DNA of 64,000 bases, taken from Paramacrobiotus metropolitanus. Taxonomy: Eukaryota > Tardigrada > Eutardigrada > Parachela > Macrobiotidae. The position numbers and the translations under genes are program-made. Every line of letters begins with the position of its first letter. Position 1 is the first letter of the stretch. The notes beneath the pieces are model-generated. The model was not told where the DNA came from and did not search any database. It saw only the letters and a program-made list of their open reading frames with translations. Positions 55,235-64,000 of the stretch are shown here, in pieces. Location of the stretch: positions 434,001 to 498,000 of the forward strand of contig NW_026570315.1 of assembly GCF_019649055.1 (NCBI RefSeq), written 5' to 3'.

Positions 55235-56400
55235 GTTTAATCACACAATTCCTGTGAGCAAAAGTTAAACAAAACAGATCTGTCAAAGAGATCTAACTAG
55301 AAAAATACAATTCCGTTTGTTAGGAAAGAATTCTAGAAAAATGCAAGATCTATCCGGGGGCCTATTTCGACTAGAATGACTTCCACGGGGCGTCGAGTCC
55401 ACGGGGTCTCCTGTCCAGTGTTGTCCGGTAGACTGGATCCGAGGCGTCGGTTCTCGGGTTATCCGTCGTAGCCGGTAAAATTCACCTACGTCGGGTAAGC
55501 ACGGTGAAACACTTACTTCCGACTCGCGTTCGTCCGTTGCGAATGGAGAGGCACTGTTGCAGTTGCAAATGCCGAGGCATCCTCTCTAAGTGGAGGAGTT
55601 GGACCGAGGTCGGTTAACCAGGGTCGGCCTACCGGTGATTCGACCGGCGGCATGGAAATCCGGCTAAGTTTCGAATTCCGAAGATGAGGTCGGAAAAAAC
55701 CGATACTCGTGTCATGCAACCTTTGTGGTTGCTGAGTACGGCAGTTCCGTTCAAAAGTGATCGGTTAAAACCGTTCAACCTGCTACCACGAGCCTGGTTA
55801 TGGTTTCATCCGAGACGAACTAGCTCGAAGGTCCGGTCGGAAATTTCATGTTTCTTCGGCGGAAATGGTCGGCTGACTACTACCTTAAGCTTTCTGGCGA
55901 GGAGTAGTATTTTCATCCGTTAACTTCCTGGTCTGCATTCCGTTGTACCAAGCCGACCTGTGGTTGGTCATAATGTTATCCGGACATTGGTCGGTTGCAA
56001 TGCTATGAGATAGGTGGTCGGAGATTTCTTTCCTCGATGGTCGACCAAGGTAACCTGCGATGTTTGAGTTCTTCTTTCCGACGTTTTCTTTCATTTTGAC
56101 CACTTTAGCCGACCTGTTGTCGGTCGTCGTCCGTATCCGACCCTGGTCGGTTACCCTTGTTGAAGGTCGGAGATCGGTTTTCGGCTTATGCTGGTCGGTT
56201 GAAGCGTGTTTCCAACCGTCCAAAAGGTGCATTCTTCCGATAGGGAGTCGATGTCCGACTAGTAGTTGCTTCTTCCGTACATTTCCGACCTCCGTTCGGT
56301 CGTGCTATTCAGCCGACTAGTAGTCGGTCAGGTATCCGTCTTTATGGTCGACCAAGAAAAACTTATGTTACAATGGGGGAAAAACACAACTCAAGGCAAG
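55235..56400. repeat. GGTCGG-rich region, possible 3' LTR of the env-bearing element
   Basis: GGTCGG, or GTCGGTC, recurs more than a dozen times between 55560 and 56345. The location, beyond the last frame of the minus-strand element, is where its 3' LTR should be. The 5' LTR is off the window, so this cannot be tested here. Confidence 0.4.
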
Positions 56401-56766
56401 TTCGACTTTTAATCAAAACTCTTTGCAACTGATTTAGACACTAATGTTTAGGTACTCTGCAAGCGCGCCTTTTATTAACGGCACATCAAAGCGAATTAAA
56501 AAATGCAAAATAAACAAACACAAAACCACAACAAGATTAGGCAATAAAAACACAATTATGCAACCATCAAAACCAAATTATATAAGCATCTGACATCATC
56601 GGAATGATGTCATAACAATTCCTCCGATAGAAGAATCGCGTCTCGCGATTAAAAATCAATCATTAAAAATGCTCACAAAATTTAAAAAGCAATTTAATTA
56701 AGCGATTTTAAGCGTACAAAAAGCATTAGTTAAGTTGCTTAACTGGGATGTCCGGGCGTGGGAATC
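56401..56766. other. AT-rich non-coding end of the env-bearing element
   Basis: No coding frame. It separates the last frame of the element from the GGTCGG-rich region. Confidence 0.4.
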
Positions 56767-57951
56767 TCATTCCACGTCAATATTCTCCTCCGGCTCCGGG
56801 GATTCCGGACTCAACAGCCGTGGTGGCTGATCCGATCCTCCGGAGCGGGTGTCTTCGAAATCATCCACGTTCTCATTTCCCGTGGCATCTCCGTTTTCTC
56901 CATTCAGGTATACCGTTTCCATCACCCGGACTGTAACACGCAGAGTTTCCAGTCTTTCTTTAACTTGGGCAAATTCGTTGTCGTAGTCCCGGCGCACACG
57001 ATTCACGGTACCGCGCAGTTCTTCAATTGCATCATTATGTGTGTTGGTGGCGCGATACTGGGCATTCAAGTTGTTGGTGTGTGATGTAATCGACAGCCCA
57101 TGAGCATCCAGTCGACCGCACACATTCGTGAATCGTCCAACATGTTTTTTTAGCCTTCCTGTATGAATGGCCAACTGTTCCTTCATCCGTTTTGCTTCAC
57201 TGCGCGTGTATCTTTCTCTATCGGCGATATAACGCACGTCCTCTTTGTCTCTCAATCTCTTGCGCTCACATGTGCGGATGAATGCATCGATACGGAGTGT
57301 CTGGCTGTCCAATTTACGGTGTATACGTTTAAACTCCCCTCCAGAATGCAACGCATACCCTCGCTGTTTCTTATTCATTTCGTTCAACACGTTAATCCCA
57401 GTCTCTTGCTGATCGGCCAACAATTTCAGAGCATCGGCTACATCGGCATGATTTGGCCTCTCCGTAAATATGGCAATACGATTTCGTGCCATGTGCAGTG
57501 ATAATTTTGAGATAACTGGCGGGGTTTCATCAATGTTTTCCATCTCTTGGTTAATCGGTCCCGTATTCATCCGTAAAATCATGGAATGATGTGCATCATC
57601 ATTAACATAACCACGATAAATAAATCGCTCCATTCTTAACACTCTGGTGCATATATCGCGAAGTTTACACAGTACAGCTTTGCAATAGGCAACCACAACT
57701 CCAGTATCCACTTGACTGGTTCTTTCTTTCTTCATGCCGTTAGATTTAATTCTTTTTGGTCGTTTACTCAGATTTCGTTGCACCATGTGGACAAGTATTG
57801 ATCGTTCATGATGGAATTCGTGAGCATCAACCATCTCCATACTTTCTGAACGGACATCTAAGAGCGCATTCCAACGCATATCTTTATGTAACAACCAGAA
57901 ATAACGATTCCGGTCAAGAGAAAAACGAAAACAATAATAATCCCAATCCAA
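56767..57951 (-). CDS. Additional 394-codon frame after env, unknown function
   Basis: The frame overlaps the end of the env-like region by about 94 bp in another register, and runs without interruption to 56767. It is rich in charged residues (R, K, E, D) with long helical, coiled-coil-like stretches in the second half (about residues 230-350), and ends in an acidic tail (SPESPEPEENIDVE). No signal peptide, zinc finger or enzyme motif is seen. Errantivirus-like elements usually end with env, so this is an unusual accessory frame, an extension of the element, or a captured host sequence. I cannot assign a family. Confidence 0.5.
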   Translation of the reverse strand: MDWDYYCFRFSLDRNRYFWLLHKDMRWNALLDVRSESMEMVDAHEFHHERSILVHMVQRNLSKRPKRIKSNGMKKERTSQVDTGVVVAYCKAVLCKLRDICTRVLRMERFIYRGYVNDDAHHSMILRMNTGPINQEMENIDETPPVISKLSLHMARNRIAIFTERPNHADVADALKLLADQQETGINVLNEMNKKQRGYALHSGGEFKRIHRKLDSQTLRIDAFIRTCERKRLRDKEDVRYIADRERYTRSEAKRMKEQLAIHTGRLKKHVGRFTNVCGRLDAHGLSITSHTNNLNAQYRATNTHNDAIEELRGTVNRVRRDYDNEFAQVKERLETLRVTVRVMETVYLNGENGDATGNENVDDFEDTRSGGSDQPPRLLSPESPEPEENIDVE

Positions 57952-60145
57952 TAGACGCCGTAACGTAGTTTTCCGAGGAATGAATAATTTAGGTCGGAGT
58001 ACGTAGAAACAACTGGCACTCCAGTACCAGTGGTGAACTTGTACGGCGTACGAATATCCAAATTATTTAATTGATTCACGTAGTCGAAGGCTGGTAGTGG
58101 TCGCCTAATAACTTCCGTCTGTAGAAAATTCACTGACACAACGTACTTTGGCGCAAACCGTGCTGCAATATGGACATGGTTTCCTTGAATGGTCGAATTA
58201 ACTGGGACCCAGCTACCATTCTTGGATACACGTATTTCGCCGTCAATATTCAGAAAGGGAGTTGGTTGTACACAAATAAAGTCAATCAGCGTTAATCCAT
58301 CCAAGGCAATTGTGCTGTGGTTGTATCGAGGCTGTAGGTATCTGCAAAACTCAGAATCCACAGCAAAGTCCAGCAGTCGAGATTCACATTTTAGGATTAC
58401 TGCCTGATTAAGTCCCATAGTATCGACGGCGAAACAATCCGGGTATCCCATCGATTTTCAGCCAAGATCGGGCTAATTCGGGATAACAGAATGAGCTGGT
58501 ACAAGGCAATCTTGTCCATCCGGCAGTCCAAATTTTCAGCGGTAAGTGCTAGGGTATTACCAATATCAGTCATATCATCTCGGAAATAATTAAAATGCTG
58601 CGAGTGATAATTGGACAGCTGGAGTTTCTCGGAAGCATTTCTTTTTGTCCTCATGATATCCAAAGTAAAAATATGCAGCTTTTGCCAAAACTTCCGGGAT
58701 GCTTTCGTGTCAGTCGGCTGAACAATATCTCCGAGAACAATTTTCAAGTTCGGATTTCTCTTAACATTATAGGCTTTGGCTTTGGGAAGTCCGCATACGG
58801 TGGTGGATAGGTTCCCGAGGTAGAAGTCGATTTGTCTGAGGTCATCTCGCAGTCTTTGGAAGTTCTCATCATTTCTTAAGACTCCGACTGAGAAATACCT
58901 TCTTCTGATACATTTCTGGTCATCAGGAGTTTTCTGTGCGTTCCACACATAAGTTATCTGATTAGACGTTGCTTCTCCCTTGCTTCGCGAAGTTGCGATC
59001 TCTCCTGTTGCTGTCATAACTGGACATCCACGACATTCCTGGCTAAGTTCTATCTCTTCCATTATGCAGGAAGTCGTTGTATAAGTGACCTCTCGCATCC
59101 AGGATCCATCTCCTTCCGGTTCTGCATCGAATTTCCAAACCGATCCGTCTTTTGCCATGGTCTGGCCGGCGCATAAGGTATTTTTGTGCATGCTCCAGCA
59201 TTCCGCTGGTGGTACGATTCGCGCATAGCTTCGGAATATGGTGTCGTGACCACCAAAGAAGAAGGATGTTAAGGTTTTTGTTTTGACCTGTTGCTTACTT
59301 GCGATTCCTTTAAAGGTCAGGGATTTTGGTTCCTCCTCATAAAGCTCGTAATTCACAGTTGAATCCTTCAGGACAGCCAGCAGAAACGGACACGTATTGT
59401 AGTTTTGAAGAGAAACAATCCCGACATAGCGTGCGGCATGGCAGTCGCACACCATAAATCTAGTTCCGTCAGCTATGCCAATCAATTCTAGTACACAAAT
59501 TATTGCGGGAAACAAAGCGCTTTTTGATGCCCATCCCAGTCCGTCACGTCCCCTTCTCGGACTGAACACCGGTTGGATGTGAGGCTCACTTTCATCGTTG
59601 GCTGCGGGCAGTTGGGGTCCAATTGCAGGGTCAAATTCTGTGTCCATTCGATCATTCCCGGTGGCTCGTCCAAAACAATCTTCTTGGAATAGATCGTCGA
59701 AAAATCTGGTACTCGACTCAATCCTCTCTTTTTCTTGTAGTAAGTCCTCCCTTTTTTGGTGTTCGACTTCGTACAAAGTCTTCCATTGTTTGACTTCGTT
59801 TCTTTGCTGTTCCAAACTATTATGCGGGTTCTGGATAATTTGCTCCTTGCAGTTTAGCTGATCGAACATGGCGGCAAACGACTGATTTCCGGTAGATATA
59901 GCTTCTGTGAGTTGTGTGACGGTCCTTCTCTCTCCATCCAAGGCTTCGTTTACCGTTTCCACAACACTATTTGCTGTTCCATCACCAATCATGGGCACGT
60001 CAGGCAGACAGTAATTGAAAGCTATAGAAAGTCCGGTCGCGTTTGCCAGATTTTCGGCAAGCGCCAGTGATGTCCCTGGTTTCACTAGGAACAACACCGG
60101 CGGACATGGATTGTCCGTGATCACGCTTGCCAATTTTATCATCAT
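57858..60145 (-). pseudogene. Envelope-like region of the env-bearing fossil
   Basis: It is cysteine-rich with N-glycosylation-like sites, and ends in a hydrophobic segment (YWIGIIIVFVFLLTGIVISG) followed by a short basic tail, the layout of a class I-like membrane glycoprotein. Position after integrase supports an Env identity. Envelope proteins of errantivirus-like elements are known to be made from a spliced RNA. The region looks broken. Confidence 0.6.
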
Positions 60146-60322
60146 AACTGGAACTGGGTTCTCGTAGCCGTATCTGTTAGGCGGTTTCCTGTTTCTTTGG
60201 GGTCTTTTAGTTTCTTCAATTTCTTAAGTAGAATCAGTAGCATCACTAACATTTCCAGTGCCGTCATCAGTATTCAAAAGGTCAAGACCTTTTACCTCTG
60301 GCACTTTTTTATTTTTCCTAAA

Positions 60323-62602
60323 CTAACCTTCCCTTTTTTCTCCGCAAAACGTAGCTTCCTTTTCACGGGTTTTTAATTGCTCTACTGAATCTTCTCTTTT
60401 ATTAAATTTTTTCATTCTGTAGACATGAACCGTATCTAATAACTTTTTCCCGTACAGCGCTTGAACTTCATAATTAACTTCTGATAATTTTTCAAGGACT
60501 TCAAACGGCCCGTAAAATCTATGGTTTAATTTATTAGCAGTTTTTAATTTTCGGTAAGGATTAAAAATAAGAACTAGATCACCTTTTTTAAGGTCTTTAT
60601 CCTGATGTGCTTTATCATATCTTTCAGCGGCAAGTAACGCTGAATCTTCTGTTCGCGCTTTTGCAAGCTCCCTCAATTCTTTTGATGCATCTTGTAACTT
60701 TACAACATATACGTCATAATTAACTTCTTCGTTTCCTACCATCTGTAGTGACAGGCAATTTTCGGCCGGAAGTCGAGGCTCCCGGCCATACGTTAAAAGG
60801 AAAGGACTATATTTTGTCGTTTCCTGGATCGAACAGTTAATCGAAATTACACAAAGAGGTAGGCACACATCCCGTCACGTTGGGCTGTGTTGTAATACAT
60901 CGCTATTGCGGATGTAATCGTTCGATTCATTCTTTCACATAACCCAGTTCTTCTGGGATTATAAGATGGTATTACGCTGATGAATTGTTCCCGAAAATCT
61001 CAAAATGTGCTCCATGAGTTCAGAACAAAACCCGGAGCCGCGGTCGGTGCCTAAATATCGAGGCGCTCCATGCCTACATAGGATATCTTCAATAAAAAAT
61101 TTAGCTGTTTCTTTTGCGGTCTCCGAACTTACTGCGTTTGCCTCGACCCACCTCCACCTCTTAACTTGTTCTTTTGCTACGATAAATTTCTGCTTAGCAC
61201 CGCTTTTTTTAAATGGGCCTAAATGGTCTAACTTCCATCGTTCGCCTACTTTTTTACAGGGTACAGATTGTAGGAGCCCGTATGGTTTGCCCACTTTCTT
61301 TTTGTATGTTTGGCAGTCATTACAAGTGTCAACATATCTCTTTGTGTCCTTAGCCATTTTTGGTCAAAAGAATCTTCGCTTTATTTTATCATAAGTTTTC
61401 AGAAATCCTAAATGTCCGCCTCCCGCGGGCGAATCATGACAGCTATACAGAATCTCAGGGACTAGCTTAGCCGGTACCACCATGGTAAGTGAATCACCGT
61501 CGTAGATATTCTTTCTAAATTTTAGAAGAATATTTTTTTCAACAAAAAACATTCTGTTATTACTTCCCTCTTAAATCGTTCTAAGAATTTTCTGACAATA
61601 CGGATCTTCCTTCTGCAGCTGTCGAAGACTGTCTACATTATTAACGGCAAAAACAAGTTGGCTTTCTATTTCCAGTTCACCATTATCTTCATACGGGCCT
61701 ACAGGATTTCTGCTTAGAGCATCAGGCATGGAATTACGTTTTCCAGCCTTGTGCTTTATCGTAAAGTTATAGGGCGAAAGCTTAAGAGCCCATCGGCACA
61801 GCCTGCCGGTCGGGTCCTGGATGTTCAGTGAATATACCAATGCTTTATGGTCAGTAACAATGGTAAAATGTACGCCTGAAACATACGGGCGAAACTTTGT
61901 TACCGCCCATACTACACATAAACATTCCAATTCGGACGCTGAAAAGGATCGCTCAGGTGCGCTCAGCTTCCTGCTGGCAAATTCTAAAACCTTTTCCATA
62001 TTGTTTTTGATCTGAATCAACATACACCCTAAACCGATAGTAGAGGTATCACAGTGAAGCTCGATCGGCAGATTTGGTTCAAAGTGCAACAATATAACAT
62101 TACTGCAAACCATTTTCTTTATCTCTTCAAATGCATCATGTTGGGATTTTCCCCAATGAAAATCGACGCTCTTTTTTAACAACTCGGTCAACGAGGCAAC
62201 TATATCAGAGTAATTTTTATTATACGCTCGCCAGTAACCAGTCCCTCCTAAGAAGGACTAAATATCTTTAACTGTTTTAGGACCGGCCAATTCAATAATG
62301 CAGTAGTTTTTTCTGGGGTGGGCCTGCGCCCTTTCCCATTTATAATATGCCCCAAGAACTTTATTTCAGGTTGAATAGTTATCCTTTTTTGTAATTTTAT
62401 TTAAAGCGCGAAAATCCGAAACTGATCGGTAATTATCTCCACCTTTTTGGATCAGCAATAAAGGGCCATTCCAATTAAAAAAACTGGATTGAATAATTTT
62501 TAATTTTAGTAACTTATCAACTTCCTCTTGAATTATCTCCTGCTGTTTTAAAGACACCCTGTCCGGCGGACAGTGAAGCGGTTTGTGTTCGGTCAATAAC
62601 AA
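60323..62602 (-). pseudogene. Pol region of the env-bearing fossil (RT, RNase H, integrase)
   Basis: RT N-terminal words (EEVDKLLKLKIIQSS, YRSVSDFRALNKIT), RNase H words (ELHCDTSTIGLGCML, FTIVTDHKALVYSL), the NSMPDALSRNPVG linker and integrase words (CNDCQTYKKKVGKPYG, LGTDRGSGFCSELM) appear in the expected order. A later part (60323-60868) carries the integrase C-terminal KGDLVLIFNPYRKLK chromatin- or DNA-binding pattern. The region is a fossil with several breaks. Confidence 0.75.
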
Positions 62603-62940
62603 ATTCGGTCAAATGCGTTCGACCTATCGATTCACCCTTCTTAGGAAAGAGCTTTTGATATTTTTCGACTTACGCAATAACTTTAATTTTATTTTCTTTC
62701 GATGATCCTTCCGCAATATGTATCTTTTCAAAATCTACGTGATTTTCCATAAACGGTTTTTCTTCTTTTTTATTATCTGGTACCACTTCGATTTCGCTTA
62801 TAAAATCTGTACTGAATAATTCACCAAAATTAACATGGGTTTCTCCGTCATAAGTGTTATCAAAAACCACACTTTTACTTTTTTCTACACATTTTTTACA
62901 TGGACTGTGGTCCATAAAATATAATCGGTGGGTACGGTAA

Positions 62941-64000
62941 TCAATCAATGTTAACATTATGCGAGTTTTTGTCATCATCTTCTTCGTACGGCTCAAATGC
63001 TTCTTCGTGATCAACTTGACCGGCTTGCCCACGCGGCGGAAGTGTGGGATATGTAGGTCTTGGGTTCCTGTTATTATTATTTTCCCTATTTCCGCTACGA
63101 TTATCTTGATTAGTTGAATCGCTGGAATTATTACTGCGATTATAATTATTTCGATTGAAATTTCCGTTGGAATTATTTCCGTAATTATTTCTCCTGTCAT
63201 TATTCCAGAAATTATTTCCTCCTCCTCTGTTATTGGCCCCATTACTTTTATTATGCCAACAATTAAGAGCTGTATGCCCTGGTTTATTACAATTAAAACA
63301 GATTGATCTGCCGTTGTTCGTTCTTTTACGACGGTTGAAATTATTATTATTGTTGCTATTATTGAAATCTTTACCATTTCCTCTATCGCCTCTTTGGTCA
63401 TTATTAAACCTGTTAATCCTGTTAAAGTTTCCATTCCTGTTATTATTATGCGGCACATAAATTTTTGTATTAATTAACTTTTGCACTTGAAAAACCAAAT
63501 TATCAACTTTATCGCTACTTTCAGATTTCTATTCCGTATTTTAGGAAAAATATACTTTATCAGACTTTTTCTCTTCTCCTGTTACAGGATACAATTCTTG
63601 TGCAAGTTTTAAGATTTCTTTAGGCGTTTTCTTTCCCATTAATCTAGTTTTCGCAGCTATATTTTGATCTTTCATCCCTCTTAAGACAAAAAACCCTTTT
63701 TCAGTTTCTTCCATAGCAGTTTTGTTAAACAAATCAAACACTTTGAAAAAATACGTTCTAAAATCTTCTTTAGAACTTTGCTGTCTTTTTAAAAGCTCCT
63801 CCATCGCTTTATCTTTACTCCCTGCTTTAGCAAAAACCTCTAAGAATCCTGATCTTAAATATTCCCAATCTTTATCCTCATTTTCTAAACTTTTGTACCA
63901 TTTTTGAGCAGTATTTGCTAATACATCGGGAAACCTTGTAGCCTTATCTGTATCGTTCCATCGATAGCTATCCGCACACCTCTCGAATGTATCCAGCCAC
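62941..64000 (-). pseudogene. Gag region of the env-bearing fossil, partial
   Basis: A helical Gag-like stretch (KEDFRTYFFKVFDLFNKTA) is followed by an extremely asparagine-, arginine- and glycine-rich nucleocapsid with one zinc knuckle, CFNCNKPGHTALNC. Such N/R/G-rich tails bind RNA. The start lies outside the window. Confidence 0.65.

Larger units (their letters stand above)
56767..64000 (-). mobile_element. Env-bearing Ty3/Gypsy-like (errantivirus-like) fossil, runs off right edge
   Basis: On the minus strand the order from the right edge is Gag (to about 62941), a pol region with RT (about 62200-62602), RNase H (about 61571-62191) and integrase (about 60323-61560), an env-like region (57858-60145), and one further frame (56767-57951). 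The gag-pol-env order is that of errantivirus-like elements. The pol and env regions look broken, with several breaks, though the last frame is long and open. The insertion is likely older than the elements at 32 and 45 kb but not ancient, since long frames persist. Confidence 0.75.

Overview
This window reads as nuclear DNA of an invertebrate metazoan; the lineage cannot be fixed from sequence alone. The evidence is GT-AG introns of about 11 kb and 6.5 kb in the only confident host gene, moderate GC, no operons, and dense mobile DNA of eukaryotic types: Ty3/Gypsy LTR elements, a LINE with an endonuclease of restriction-enzyme type, hAT elements, TA-flanked MITEs and long foldback elements. 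No rRNA, confident tRNA or CRISPR array was seen.

Layout. 1-7.6 kb: minus-strand Gypsy-like fossil (gag and protease; pol lies off the left edge) with its leader/LTR-like flank. 8-9.5 kb: short repeats and a MITE. 9.5-28.2 kb: one host gene on the plus strand with three coding exons (9500-9574, 20520-20988, 27464-27927), predicted to encode a 335-residue type II membrane protein with a methyltransferase-like luminal domain. Its introns hold a MITE, several foldback elements, degenerate motif arrays and a LINE tail. 28.5-31.8 kb: a MITE and a decayed minus-strand LINE. 32.1-36.2 kb: a young-looking Mag-like Gypsy element with a single 1,293-codon gag-pol frame and a TAAGG target duplication. 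37-45 kb: MITEs, a decayed hAT element with transposase remnant, a non-autonomous hAT element with a perfect 8-bp target duplication, and simple repeats. 45-51.7 kb: a second young-looking Gypsy element with one 2,017-codon gag-pol frame. 52-55 kb: hairpins and two nested-looking foldback elements. 55.2-64 kb: a minus-strand env-bearing Gypsy-like fossil running off the right edge, with an additional 394-codon frame of unknown function after env and a GGTCGG-rich flank.

How it fits together. The window is mostly a mobile-element landscape around one host locus. The host gene keeps clean phase-matched splice junctions despite heavily invaded introns. The best leads are the env-bearing element's extra frame, the three-copy 179-bp MITE family, the hAT element with diagnostic target duplication, and the recurrent design of elements whose ends are arrays of short degenerate motifs.
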